Counted from the first letter of the stretch, positions 6,875 to 15,405 are shown. The stretch is DNA of 34,157 nt from Mollicutes bacterium (GCA_003557505.1 PWOH01000020.1:1-34157); one strand, 5' to 3'. Made by a program: numbers and translations. Notes: generated by a model from the sequence alone, not told the origin.

Positions 6875-8665
6875 ATGTTATTTTCAAAATCAATTAATAA
6901 GTATTATTTAAAATTTGCGCATCTATTCATTATTGGGGTAATCGCATTACTCGTCGTAGATTTAGCGCAACTTGAAGTACCGATTATCATCGGCCAATTG
7001 GTCGATGACTTAGAAGCGTTTAGGGCCGGTGTCTATACGCGTGATGAAGCCTTGGCTCTAGTTAACGAAATTGTGATGACCTTGGTTATTATTAGTGCGT
7101 TAATAGTTGGAGGTCGCTTCGTATGGAGAATCGGGATTATGGGTGCTTCACGCCGTATCGCTTTTGAACTGCGAAACGATATGTTTGAACATAGTTTGAA
7201 ACTGTCTAATCGTTTTTACTCAGAGCGTAAAGTCGGTGGGTTGATGGCGCTATTTATCAATGATATTGAAGCCATCCGTCGAGCACTTGGACCGGGACTC
7301 ATTATGTTTGTAGATATGATTTTCCTTGGTGGGTTGGTTTTTTGGCGGATGTATCGCATTGATGCCCGTATGACGATGATTTTAGTGCTTCCATTATTCT
7401 TAATTGCGATCGCCGGAATTATTTTAGGGAATAAAATGCGTATGCGTTTCCGTGATGCCCAGAAAGCCTTTGAAGATTTAAGTGACAATGTTCAAGAATC
7501 CTTAAGTGGAATTACGGTTATTAAAGCATTTGTCAAAGAACAACAAGAGATTAAACACTTTCTAAAAGCGAATAAAAACGCTAAAGATAAAAATATCCGC
7601 TTTGTCCGGATGCAAATGGCATTGCAAGTCGTTGTTCGTGCCATTGTATCATTGGTGTTTGTGTTAATCATTGCCTATGGAACCAACTTGGTTCAAGTAA
7701 CCGCTGGAACCGCAGATCCTTTCTCAATTGGTGATTTAGTCGCTTTCCTTTCATATTTTGGAATGTTGATTTGGCCGATGATGGCGATTTCGATGATAAT
7801 CAATGTGCGTTCCAGAGGACGTGCTAGTATTCAGCGTATTGAAGATATTCTTAATGAAACAGTTGATATTGTCGATGAGAACACTGTTAATGTTGAAAAT
7901 ATCAAAGGAGATATTGCGTTCAACAACTTATATTTCCGTTACCCCGATGCGGAACCTGATGACCATGTTCTAAAAGACATCTCTTTTGAGATTAACGCGG
8001 GAGAAATGGTCGGAATATTAGGACGAACCGGAAGTGGGAAGACCAGTATTGTTGACTTACTGTTAAGACTATATAATTTAGAACCTAATCAACTGAAAAT
8101 AGATGGCATTGATATTATGCGTCTACCGTTTAAACAAGTTAGAGAAAATATTGGTTATGTACCACAAGATGGCTTCTTATTCTCTGACACCATTAAAAAC
8201 AATATTGCCCTTGGCGTTGAGGATGAACGCGCTGATTTGGACCGTATTGAAGAGGTTGCTAAGCTTTCTGATGTGCATGATAATATTGTTCAGTTTAAAC
8301 AAGGATATAACACCGTTATTGGTGAACGTGGTGTGACATTGTCCGGTGGTCAAAAACAACGCGTTAGTATCGCAAGGGCACTCGCTAAGAATCCGCCTAT
8401 TCTAATCATGGATGATTCTGTAAGTGCAGTCGATACCTCAACCGAAGAAAAAATCTTAAAAAATCTTAAAAAAATTCGTCAAGGCAAAACGACGATTATG
8501 ATTGCGCATAGAATCTCAACCGTTAAAAATGCGGATAAGATTGTGGTTATCGATGAAGGTGAAGTCCTTGATGTAGGGACACATGATGAACTCGAAAAAC
8601 GTTGTGAGTTTTACCGCGATCTCGTGGAAAGACAACAACTAGAAGATGAAGTGGAGGTGGCATAA
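6875..8665 (+). CDS. ABC exporter half-transporter, pair 1, degenerate-site subunit
   Basis: 596 residues: a six-helix exporter membrane domain (about 15-325) and a C-terminal ATPase domain. Walker A is GRTGSGKT (383-390), the signature LSGGQ is at 489-493, and the switch His is H545. Walker B ends in Asp513-Asp514, so Asp replaces the catalytic Glu. The canonical LSGGQ completes the active ATP site of the partner. This is the pattern of the first subunit (TM287, LmrC or BmrC type) of heterodimeric multidrug exporters. SD GGTAAGGTG precedes the ATG. The stop overlaps the next start by one base (TAATG), which supports equal production of the two subunits. Drug or lipid export is inferred; the substrate is not readable. 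Confidence 0.9.
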   Translation: MLFSKSINKYYLKFAHLFIIGVIALLVVDLAQLEVPIIIGQLVDDLEAFRAGVYTRDEALALVNEIVMTLVIISALIVGGRFVWRIGIMGASRRIAFELRNDMFEHSLKLSNRFYSERKVGGLMALFINDIEAIRRALGPGLIMFVDMIFLGGLVFWRMYRIDARMTMILVLPLFLIAIAGIILGNKMRMRFRDAQKAFEDLSDNVQESLSGITVIKAFVKEQQEIKHFLKANKNAKDKNIRFVRMQMALQVVVRAIVSLVFVLIIAYGTNLVQVTAGTADPFSIGDLVAFLSYFGMLIWPMMAISMIINVRSRGRASIQRIEDILNETVDIVDENTVNVENIKGDIAFNNLYFRYPDAEPDDHVLKDISFEINAGEMVGILGRTGSGKTSIVDLLLRLYNLEPNQLKIDGIDIMRLPFKQVRENIGYVPQDGFLFSDTIKNNIALGVEDERADLDRIEEVAKLSDVHDNIVQFKQGYNTVIGERGVTLSGGQKQRVSIARALAKNPPILIMDDSVSAVDTSTEEKILKNLKKIRQGKTTIMIAHRISTVKNADKIVVIDEGEVLDVGTHDELEKRCEFYRDLVERQQLEDEVEVA

Positions 8666-10437
8666 TGTACGATATCGATACGGATAAACGACTGCATAAC
8701 TATTCTGACAAGCAGATATTGAAAAGGCTTGCCTCTTACGCAATCCCTTATACACGGTACTTTGTGCTTACATTTGTTCTTATGGTTATCTCAGTGCTTT
8801 TCGCACTGGCGGAACCTTATTTAATAGGGGTGTCTATCGACATCCTAACAGAACCCCCCGTTGATGTACGCTTTTTAACCATTGTGCTTATAGCCTTTGC
8901 GGGGTCAATCCTATTGAGTGCATTCTTCGAATATATGCAAACAATGATTCTGCAAAAAACCGGCCAACAAATTGTTTATAACATGCGTGAAGAAGTCTTT
9001 ACCCATGTTGAAACCCAAGATATTGATTATTTCAATAAAATTCCAACTGGTAAATTGGTGACGCGTGTTGCCAATGATACCAATACATTAAACGAGATGT
9101 ATACCAATGTCATTGTTAACGTATTTAGAAACCTGTTAATGATTGTGGGGATTTTAAGTGCTATGTTCATCCTAAATGCCGAATTGGCATTATTGATTTT
9201 AGCGATAACCCCATTTATCATCATATTCTCCTTTGTGTTCAGACGCTTCTCTAGAAAAGCTTATCGTACGGTTCGGGCCAACATGAGCCGTGTCAATGGC
9301 TTTTTAGCAGAACATCTCTCGGGAATGAAAGTGGTTCAAATCTTTAACAAAGAAGAAGAAAAACATGAAGAATTTGACGTCAAAAACAAAGAATTGCGAC
9401 GCAGTGAACTTCGTGAACTGCTCGTCTTTGCGATTTATCGTCCGACGATGTATATGTTATTCATGGTTTCTACCGTATTAATTTTCCTTTATGGTGGACG
9501 CCAAGTCATCGCAGGAACACTGACGGTCGGGGTTTTGGTTAGTTTTTATAATTATTTGAGACGTTTCTTTGAACCGATTCAGCAACTTGCCGAACAATTT
9601 AACATTGTGCAATCGGCATTTGCTTCCAGTGAACGTATCTTCGCGATACTGGATGCACACCCTGAAGTACTTGATGAACCCGATGCTATGAAAATTGATG
9701 AAGTCCGCGGTGATATTGAGTTTAAAAATGTCTGGTTCCGCTATGTCGAAGACGAATGGGTTTTAAAAGATGTCAGCTTTAAAGTAAATGCCAAAGAAAG
9801 TGTAGCATTCGTGGGGGCAACAGGCGCAGGTAAAACGACTATCCTAAGCCTGTTGACTCGCGATTATGATATCCAAAGTGGCCAGATTTTACTTGATGGA
9901 ATCGATATTACAAAAATCAAGATATCATCCTTGCGCAGCCATGTAGGTCAGATGTTACAAGATGTATTTATGTTTAGTGGAACCATCAAATCTAACATTA
10001 CCCTACGTGATGAAGACATTACTGATGAAGAAGTAGTTGAAGCCTGCAAATATGTCAATGCAGATAAATTTATCAATAAATTGCCTAAAAAATACGACGA
10101 ACCTGTTCGCGAACGCGGTAATAACTATTCTGCAGGGCAACGTCAATTGATTAGCTTTGCCAGAACACTTGTCCACAAACCAAACATTATGATCCTTGAT
10201 GAAGCAACCGCAAATATTGATACCGAGACCGAAGAACTGATTCAGGAATCCCTTAAAAAAATGATGAATATCGGTACGATGCTTATCGTAGCGCATAGAT
10301 TATCGACAATACAACATGTTGATAAGATTATCGTCTTACAACAAGGAGAAATTCTTGAACAAGGGTCTCACCAGGAGTTGCTCCAACAAAAAGGCCATTA
10401 TTACTACTTATACAAGTTACAATATGAAGACCAATAA
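8665..10437 (+). CDS. ABC exporter half-transporter, pair 1, catalytic-site subunit
   Basis: 590 residues with the same membrane-plus-ATPase layout. Walker A is GATGAGKT (384-391), Walker B ends in Asp512-Glu513 (normal catalytic Glu), and the switch His is H544. The signature is YSAGQ (488-492) in place of LSGGQ. It therefore complements the upstream protein: its own Walker A/B with the partner LSGGQ makes the working ATP site, while its altered signature faces the partner's Asp-Asp site. SD GGAGGTGG lies inside the end of the upstream gene. It is the last gene of the marR operon, followed by a terminator. Confidence 0.9.
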   Translation: MYDIDTDKRLHNYSDKQILKRLASYAIPYTRYFVLTFVLMVISVLFALAEPYLIGVSIDILTEPPVDVRFLTIVLIAFAGSILLSAFFEYMQTMILQKTGQQIVYNMREEVFTHVETQDIDYFNKIPTGKLVTRVANDTNTLNEMYTNVIVNVFRNLLMIVGILSAMFILNAELALLILAITPFIIIFSFVFRRFSRKAYRTVRANMSRVNGFLAEHLSGMKVVQIFNKEEEKHEEFDVKNKELRRSELRELLVFAIYRPTMYMLFMVSTVLIFLYGGRQVIAGTLTVGVLVSFYNYLRRFFEPIQQLAEQFNIVQSAFASSERIFAILDAHPEVLDEPDAMKIDEVRGDIEFKNVWFRYVEDEWVLKDVSFKVNAKESVAFVGATGAGKTTILSLLTRDYDIQSGQILLDGIDITKIKISSLRSHVGQMLQDVFMFSGTIKSNITLRDEDITDEEVVEACKYVNADKFINKLPKKYDEPVRERGNNYSAGQRQLISFARTLVHKPNIMILDEATANIDTETEELIQESLKKMMNIGTMLIVAHRLSTIQHVDKIIVLQQGEILEQGSHQELLQQKGHYYYLYKLQYEDQ

Positions 10438-10440
10438 TCT

Positions 10441-10466
10441 AAAGCCCCGTTTTGCGGGGCTTTTAA
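10441..10466 (+). terminator. terminator of the marR-ABC operon
   Basis: A 9-bp GC-rich stem (10441-10449 AAAGCCCCG with 10455-10463) has a 5-base loop and is followed by a short T run. Confidence 0.88.
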
Positions 10467-10476
10467 TTTTATATGA

Positions 10477-10505
10477 TTGCACAATCACCGTATCCTTTGT
10501 ATAAT
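10477..10505 (+). promoter_or_regulatory. candidate promoter of the glycosyltransferase-like / tocopherol cyclase-like cluster
   Basis: TATAAT at 10500-10505 is perfect. A weak -35 (TTGCAC, 10477-10482) stands 17 bases upstream. It lies 24 bases before the next start codon. Confidence 0.45.
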
Positions 10506-10528
10506 ACAGTTAATGAGGGGGTAAGAAT

Positions 10529-10969
10529 ATGGGACTACTAGTTTTTTTGTTGACCTTACTTGTGACGATTGATCATTTTATCAAATATCGTCCCAGTGAG
10601 TTGGTTTATTACAAAAACGAGCATAAATTTAGTGTTATTGTCGCCGTTGATGCAATAAACCCAAATTTACAAAGGCTTATAGAACACGCACAAACCAGTA
10701 AGCACCAGTTTATTTTTGTAAGTATTAACGGGGCATTATCGCCAGATACTAATGATAAAATCACCATTGTTGAGGTGGATGTCGAATGTAACAACGAAGA
10801 TTACATCAGACGGACACCCCTATTATCGCAAGCTTATGTCGAAGGGTATAAGAAGGCCTCACATGAGTTTTTACTATTTATGGATGCCTATCATATGTTC
10901 AATACCTTTAAAACGATTAATCATATGGCGAATAATCTCGTTGAACACCAAATCTATACCATTAAATAA
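10529..10969 (+). CDS. GT2-like glycosyltransferase, N-terminal fragment of an interrupted gene
   Basis: 146 residues ending in TAA at 10967-10969. An N-terminal membrane helix (about 1-18) precedes a GT-A-like start (KFSVIVAV at 33-40) and a second conserved region (GYKKASHEFLLFMDA at 106-120). This is the layout of CrtQ-type family 2 glycosyltransferases. The place of the catalytic DxD reads Asp119-Ala-Tyr121, so metal and sugar-nucleotide binding may be weakened. The rest of the protein continues in the same frame after the stop (10979-11593), which shows that a single nonsense codon splits a protein of about 354 residues. SD GAGGGGG lies upstream of the ATG. It is probably a recent pseudogene, unless the stop is read through. 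Confidence 0.65.
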   Translation: MGLLVFLLTLLVTIDHFIKYRPSELVYYKNEHKFSVIVAVDAINPNLQRLIEHAQTSKHQFIFVSINGALSPDTNDKITIVEVDVECNNEDYIRRTPLLSQAYVEGYKKASHEFLLFMDAYHMFNTFKTINHMANNLVEHQIYTIK

Positions 10970-10978
10970 ACCTTACCA

Positions 10979-11593
10979 ATGCGCAGTAAAAAAGAAGGTT
11001 ATAAGTTGTTTTTTGATTTACTCAGGGATATGGATATGTCGCATGAAATGATTAATTATGGTTTTTATGCAGTTAAGCGCAATACTTATGAACTAACTGG
11101 CTGTCATGAAACTGCGATTAAAGAACCTTCTGATTTCGAAGCGTTAATGGCTAGGAAAAATGTAAATATTGTGCATATCAATCATGCAAGAACGATTTAT
11201 CGTGGCGAAGATGTTGTGTCATTCAAGACGTTTATGAATACTTGGTTTACTGATTTCAAAGGCCGTAAAGAAATTACCGGATGCCGAAGAATGTTGTTAT
11301 TTTTACTTGCTTATCATCTGTTTTATGGGTATTTGATTACCGATATGGTACTGAGGGGCATCACGTATCATTATTTTGCCTTAATTGTTTTAATTCAGAT
11401 TGCGTTTTTCATTGTCGTACGTTCTTATACGAAACACCATATCCTTAACTTTGTATTATTGCCTATCTACATGTTGTATTTCGATTTCATGTTAATGATT
11501 GGATCGATAAAACGTTTCTTCTATCAACGAAAAACTAAAAAACTCGAAAAACAATATGCCAAGGAGCATGAAAATGAAGACCTTCTCCCTTAA
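10979..11593 (+). CDS. GT2-like glycosyltransferase, C-terminal fragment of the same interrupted gene
   Basis: 204 residues, in the same frame as the preceding fragment and separated from it by TAA plus three codons. The first part (RSKKEGYKLFFDLLRDMDM) corresponds to the segment after the VQP stretch in CrtQ-like enzymes. Three membrane helices follow at about 100-175, as in that family, and the end is basic and charged. The ATG at 10979 has no Shine-Dalgarno in front, so independent translation would be poor. The fragment overlaps the next gene by 20 bases. Read together with 10529-10969 it restores one gene of usual length. I treat the pair as a pseudogene or a sequencing difference rather than two genes. 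Confidence 0.6.
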   Translation: MRSKKEGYKLFFDLLRDMDMSHEMINYGFYAVKRNTYELTGCHETAIKEPSDFEALMARKNVNIVHINHARTIYRGEDVVSFKTFMNTWFTDFKGRKEITGCRRMLLFLLAYHLFYGYLITDMVLRGITYHYFALIVLIQIAFFIVVRSYTKHHILNFVLLPIYMLYFDFMLMIGSIKRFFYQRKTKKLEKQYAKEHENEDLLP

Positions 11594-12473
11594 AAAACAT
11601 CACAAAACTAATCATTTTGAAGGATTTTATGTGCGTGTAATCAGCGATGATTACACGCATAACTATGCATTTATCTTTGCGGTCTCTACGTATGAAGCAG
11701 ATCCTCATGCCTTTTTACAGATTTTTGATGGCATTGCCAATACGAATCAGTATTATCGCTATGATGTTAGTGATTTCACCATGGAAGAAGGCGCATTGTT
11801 TTTAGGGGAAAACCGCTTGTCTTTGAATAAGTTGCATATTGAAACTGATGATTTCTATGGCGAGTTTGCCATTAAGAGTCGTGAAGTCAATCAAAAAAGC
11901 GCAATGGGGTTTTTACGTTTTTTCCCGCTTGAGTGTTATCAAGAAGTCATTTTTTTAAATGCTAGTATCGAGGGAAATGTCCGTGTTGATGGGAAGAAAG
12001 TCCCCATAAAAGGAAAAAGCTATATGGAAAAAACTTACGGTAAAAACTTTCCAACGCAATGGTATTGGATTCAAGCAAATCAATTTAAGAATCCCGATGT
12101 GTTTCTCAGTACTTCCGGTGGTGATGTTCCATTACTTGGAAGACGCATATTCGGTTTCTTTGCGATATTAAAGTTCCAAAATAAAACGTATCGTTTCTCC
12201 AGTTATAAATTATCTAAAATTAAGATGATGCAAAAAAATGATACCATTATTCTCAAGTTTAAATCTTTTCGCCATACATTAGAAATAACAACACAATTAA
12301 TTAAGCCTACAATGTTAAAAGGTCCCTCGAAATATGGTAAAATGGATTTAGATGTATCTGAATGTCTACGTAACGTTGTGAACATCACGTTGCTGAAAGG
12401 AAACCGCATTATTCATCAAGATACCAGTGAACACACTGGTGTTGAATGGATGATAAAATATCTTAAGGAGTGA
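11574..12473 (+). CDS. tocopherol cyclase-like protein (PF14249-type fold)
   Basis: 299 residues without signal peptide or membrane helix. It shows the arrangement of the tocopherol cyclase-like family: HFEGFYVRV near the start, a beta-rich middle, and the diagnostic block GKSYMEKTYGKNFP with WYWIQANQF at 148-171. In plants and cyanobacteria this fold closes the chromanol ring of vitamin E; in Bacillota the activity is unknown and a lipid-handling role is only a guess. The start is ATG at 11574, seven bases after AAGGAG, which puts it 20 bases inside the preceding open frame. The tight overlap with the glycosyltransferase-like gene suggests joint work on an isoprenoid or lipid. The aldo/keto reductase follows six bases later. 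Confidence 0.75.
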   Translation: MKTFSLKKHHKTNHFEGFYVRVISDDYTHNYAFIFAVSTYEADPHAFLQIFDGIANTNQYYRYDVSDFTMEEGALFLGENRLSLNKLHIETDDFYGEFAIKSREVNQKSAMGFLRFFPLECYQEVIFLNASIEGNVRVDGKKVPIKGKSYMEKTYGKNFPTQWYWIQANQFKNPDVFLSTSGGDVPLLGRRIFGFFAILKFQNKTYRFSSYKLSKIKMMQKNDTIILKFKSFRHTLEITTQLIKPTMLKGPSKYGKMDLDVSECLRNVVNITLLKGNRIIHQDTSEHTGVEWMIKYLKE

Positions 12474-12479
12474 GTTAAC

Positions 12480-13301
12480 ATGAAAACAGCAAAATTAAAC
12501 AATGGCGTAACAATTCCCCTGCTTGGACTTGGCACGTTTAGAGCTCAAGAAAAAGAAGCGTATAACGCCGTCTTACATGCTCTCAAAAATGGGTACCGCC
12601 ATATCGATACGGCGGCCGTGTATGGCAATGAAGAAGAAGTTGGTCAAGCCATCAAAGATTCTGGGATTCCTAGAGAAGAATTGTTTATTACTACCAAACT
12701 GGCTAATCCTGATCAAGGCTATCTCTCAACAAAAAAGGCTTTAAGAAAATCATTAGAACGTCTTGGTCTTGATTATGTCGATCTTTATTTGATTCACTGG
12801 CCCAAAAGTTATGAATTAACTGCAGATAGTTACCAAGCGATGGAAGAGCTATATCTTGATGGGTATACCCGTTCAATCGGGGTTTCGAACTTCAATTTCC
12901 ATCACCTTGAACACTTGTTTGAAACTGCGGAAATCATTCCTCAAGTGAATCAGGTTGAATCACATATTTATCTCCAAAACAAAAAGCTTCAGGAATTTTG
13001 TATGAAAAACGGCATTTATTTAGAAGCATACGCCCCACTTGCTTCACATGAAATTTCTAAGTTATTGGAAAACGAAAAAATGCAAGCCATTGCCAAAGCC
13101 CATGGTAAGAGCGTAGCGCAAGTCGCTTTGCGTTACCAATTAGAACGCGACATCATTGTGATTCCAAAATCAGTAACACCGAAACGAATTGATGAAAACC
13201 TTGATGTTTTTGACTTTGAACTGACTGATGAAGAGTTTGAGACGATCAGTAATCTAGATCGTGGTCGTAAGTTCTTCCCAGAACCAGATAATTTTGCTTA
13301 A
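12480..13301 (+). CDS. aldo/keto reductase (2,5-diketo-D-gluconate reductase-like)
   Basis: 273 residues, the normal size for the AKR5-like bacterial group. The four catalytic residues are visible: Asp43 and Tyr48 (HIDTAAVYGNE), Lys73 (TTKL) and His106 (YLIHWP). NADPH-binding features include GVSNFNFHHL and IPKSVTPKRI near the C-terminus. It reduces aldehydes or ketones with NADPH in the cytoplasm; the natural substrate cannot be deduced. AAGGAG stands ten bases before the ATG. It lies close behind the tocopherol cyclase-like gene and 22 bases before the EAL protein gene, so it is probably co-transcribed. Confidence 0.9.
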   Translation: MKTAKLNNGVTIPLLGLGTFRAQEKEAYNAVLHALKNGYRHIDTAAVYGNEEEVGQAIKDSGIPREELFITTKLANPDQGYLSTKKALRKSLERLGLDYVDLYLIHWPKSYELTADSYQAMEELYLDGYTRSIGVSNFNFHHLEHLFETAEIIPQVNQVESHIYLQNKKLQEFCMKNGIYLEAYAPLASHEISKLLENEKMQAIAKAHGKSVAQVALRYQLERDIIVIPKSVTPKRIDENLDVFDFELTDEEFETISNLDRGRKFFPEPDNFA

Positions 13302-13323
13302 AAATTTATAAGAGGTGTATGAC

Positions 13324-14733
13324 ATGAAGATACTCACTAATCTCCTATCCTCGCTTATCGAAATCATCAATGGATATATAACGCTAATACTGGCAATCGG
13401 TGCGGTGGTGATCATCGCGCTGATTGTCTTTAACATAGTGCGTTTTATCTCATTACGTCAAATGCGACAATTACTGTATTACGATGATTTGACCGGGGTG
13501 AAAAAAAGCGCATATTTAGAGAAGAAGTTCAATGATATTTTAGTTGAGCTTGATCGTGATGCGACACTTTTTTATATCAATATTGATAATTTTAAAAATT
13601 ATAACGACTTATTTGGTTATCAAACCGCCAATCGTATTTTAGCTGAATTTGGCAAACGCCTTTTAGAACTTAGTCAACCCTATCATCATGTCTTCAGAGT
13701 GCATAGCGATCGTTTCATTATGATCTATCCTGAAAAAAACGATCAGTTCGGTCATCAAATTCTCAAACGGCTAAAAGAACCTTATGATGTTGAGGAACAG
13801 TCATTTAGTCTAACTGTTTCGATGGGAAGTTATAAAATCAGCGAAACCAATCCCCGTTTTTACGAAATTCTGTTACGCGGAGAGCTTGCCTTAGAACGTG
13901 CTAAAAGTGTTGGGAAAGACCAGTGGATTGCTTATAGTGAAGGCATGAAAGAAAAACATCATAACGCCTTTGATATGTATACTTTTATTAAAGATGCTTT
14001 AAAAAACGAACAGTTTTTCTTAGAGTTTCAGCCGATTGTTTCATCAAAGACAAAACAGATGGTGGGCCTTGAATCCCTCATCCGTTTTGAAGATAAACGC
14101 CGCCTGATATTTCCGTCGGAATTGATCAGCTATGCTGAAAAGTTTAACCTAATTGAAGAAATTGACCGTTATGTTGTGGAAAAAAGTTTCGAGGCCTACC
14201 AGATTTTCAAACAAAAAGGTCTTAAATTTTCGTTTTTAGCGGTTAATGTTTCCAGTTCAGAGATTAATGATGATACGTTTGTAGAATACTTAGCAACAAC
14301 AGCCAAATACTATGATGTTGATCCTAAATCGATTGTCATTGAGTTTACGGAAACTGCTGATCCAAATAAACTGGAAAACGAATCGCGTTTTATTGAACAG
14401 GTTCGCTCCCTTGGTTTCAAAGTTGCGATTGATGATTTTGGGAGTGGGTATTCCAGTATGTTGCGATTGTCAAAAAACACTCTTGATCGTATAAAAATTG
14501 ATAAATCTTTTGTGAATGACATTATGCAATCATCATCAAACCAAAACCTTGTTGAAGCCATGGTAGGTCTTGCACGGGCATTTAATCTCGAAGTGATTGT
14601 CGAAGGTGTCGAAACCGAAGAAGATTATTTATTTATGAAATCTTTAAATATAGAATATGTACAAGGCTATTATTTTTATAAACCCCACCCACTTAATGAA
14701 ATTATTGATATGTTTACCAACAAAAATAATTAG
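13324..14733 (+). CDS. membrane-bound GGDEF-EAL protein, degenerate GGDEF, probable c-di-GMP phosphodiesterase
   Basis: 469 residues from ATG 13324, chosen because GAGGTG ends six bases earlier; the in-frame GTG at 13315 lies within that site. One membrane helix (about 18-42) is followed by a GGDEF domain (about 52-205). Its signature reads HSDRF (127-131), so cyclase activity is unlikely. The EAL domain (about 218-465) keeps the metal and catalytic residues: Glu250 (in ESL), Asn308, Glu340, Asp370-Asp371 (DDFGSG), Lys394, the EGVET stretch and Gln447 (QGY). It should hydrolyse c-di-GMP, possibly with GTP binding by the GGDEF part as control. It follows the aldo/keto reductase closely, with no terminator seen after it. 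Confidence 0.88.
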   Translation: MKILTNLLSSLIEIINGYITLILAIGAVVIIALIVFNIVRFISLRQMRQLLYYDDLTGVKKSAYLEKKFNDILVELDRDATLFYINIDNFKNYNDLFGYQTANRILAEFGKRLLELSQPYHHVFRVHSDRFIMIYPEKNDQFGHQILKRLKEPYDVEEQSFSLTVSMGSYKISETNPRFYEILLRGELALERAKSVGKDQWIAYSEGMKEKHHNAFDMYTFIKDALKNEQFFLEFQPIVSSKTKQMVGLESLIRFEDKRRLIFPSELISYAEKFNLIEEIDRYVVEKSFEAYQIFKQKGLKFSFLAVNVSSSEINDDTFVEYLATTAKYYDVDPKSIVIEFTETADPNKLENESRFIEQVRSLGFKVAIDDFGSGYSSMLRLSKNTLDRIKIDKSFVNDIMQSSSNQNLVEAMVGLARAFNLEVIVEGVETEEDYLFMKSLNIEYVQGYYFYKPHPLNEIIDMFTNKNN

Positions 14734-14798
14734 TTAACGAACTATTATATTTTTTTAGATAATAATCGCTTTATCAAGACATTTTTGAGGTTAAAAAA

Positions 14799-14827
14799 TT
14801 GCCTTTTACAGTTCAGTGTGATAATAT
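14799..14827 (+). promoter_or_regulatory. weak candidate promoter before the DUF2188-type gene
   Basis: TTGCCT and TAATAT are 17 bases apart; an alternative -10, GATAAT, overlaps. The 148 bases between the EAL gene and the next gene hold nothing else recognisable. Confidence 0.3.
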
Positions 14828-14881
14828 AAATCATGAAATGCGACACCATTTTTAGAAAAAAATAGGAAATGAGGGTTGTAC

Positions 14882-15337
14882 ATGGGAATTTTGAAACGTT
14901 TGTTTGGAAAGAAGAAAAAAGAGTCTGAAAGTGAAGCACCACAGGTTAAATCACAAAATGAGGGCCGTGATGTATCACTTGAAGATGTCGAAAAAGGACT
15001 TGACGATCTTGAAACAGTTGAGAAAGACAAGTCTGTAGAAGAAGAAAAACCGGCTACTAAGACAGGGGCACAAAGTGTTCCCAAAACGCAAAAGGAACCT
15101 GGAAAAGAATCTGAAAAAACACCATCGAAAAGCGCTGAAAAAGAAGCGCCAGCCGCAAAAAGTGATGACAACCACTACCATATCAAGAAGCATTCTAAAG
15201 GATGGCAAGTCATCGAAGATGGTGCCGATAAAGCGTATCGCGTATTTCAATATCAAAAAGAAGCGATTGATTTCGCAAAATCTGAAAATTTGGAATACAC
15301 GATATTTAAAGCTGATGGAACCCCGCGAACTGAATAA
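14882..15337 (+). CDS. DUF2188-type small protein with charged linker
   Basis: 151 residues from ATG 14882, six bases after GAGGG; an in-frame TTG at 14876 is less likely. Three parts are visible. A basic N-terminus (GILKRLFGKKKK) could lie on the membrane surface. A Lys/Glu/Pro/Ser-rich low-complexity stretch covers about 15-95. The C-terminal domain of about 50 residues starts at YHIKKHSKGWQVI and ends IFKADGTPRTE, matching the DUF2188 pattern (hydrophilic strand, Trp, Ala-rich helix, final DG). The function of the family is unknown. The gene stands alone with its own terminator. Confidence 0.7.
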   Translation: MGILKRLFGKKKKESESEAPQVKSQNEGRDVSLEDVEKGLDDLETVEKDKSVEEEKPATKTGAQSVPKTQKEPGKESEKTPSKSAEKEAPAAKSDDNHYHIKKHSKGWQVIEDGADKAYRVFQYQKEAIDFAKSENLEYTIFKADGTPRTE

Positions 15338-15361
15338 AGCCTACAAATGTAGGTTTTATTT
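15336..15361 (+). terminator. terminator of the DUF2188-type gene
   Basis: A 9-bp stem (15336-15344 with 15349-15357, one G-U pair) has a 4-base loop; the T-rich tail is interrupted by one A. Confidence 0.75.
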
Positions 15362-15371
15362 TTACAACACA

Positions 15372-15390
15372 CAGTGACATATCGTCATTG
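15372..15390. promoter_or_regulatory. probable TetR operator
   Basis: CAGTGAC-ATATC-GTCATTG is a 19-base palindrome with one mismatch in 7-base arms. It ends three bases before the Shine-Dalgarno of the tetR gene, between the upstream terminator and the operon. Its size fits a TetR dimer site. No clear -35/-10 pair was seen around it. Confidence 0.5.
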
Positions 15391-15405
15391 ATAAGGAGAG
15401 TTTTT

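Noticed and set aside
10752-11051. A 99-codon frame crossing the TAA in the glycosyltransferase-like gene, which might suggest a frameshift
   Set aside because: Its product has no relation to the family, and the two true fragments share one frame, so a nonsense codon explains the break without a frameshift.
14806-15256. Open minus-strand frames opposite the DUF2188-type gene rich in Ser and Phe
   Set aside because: They are antisense mirrors of the Lys/Glu-rich codons, with no ribosome site or recognisable domain.
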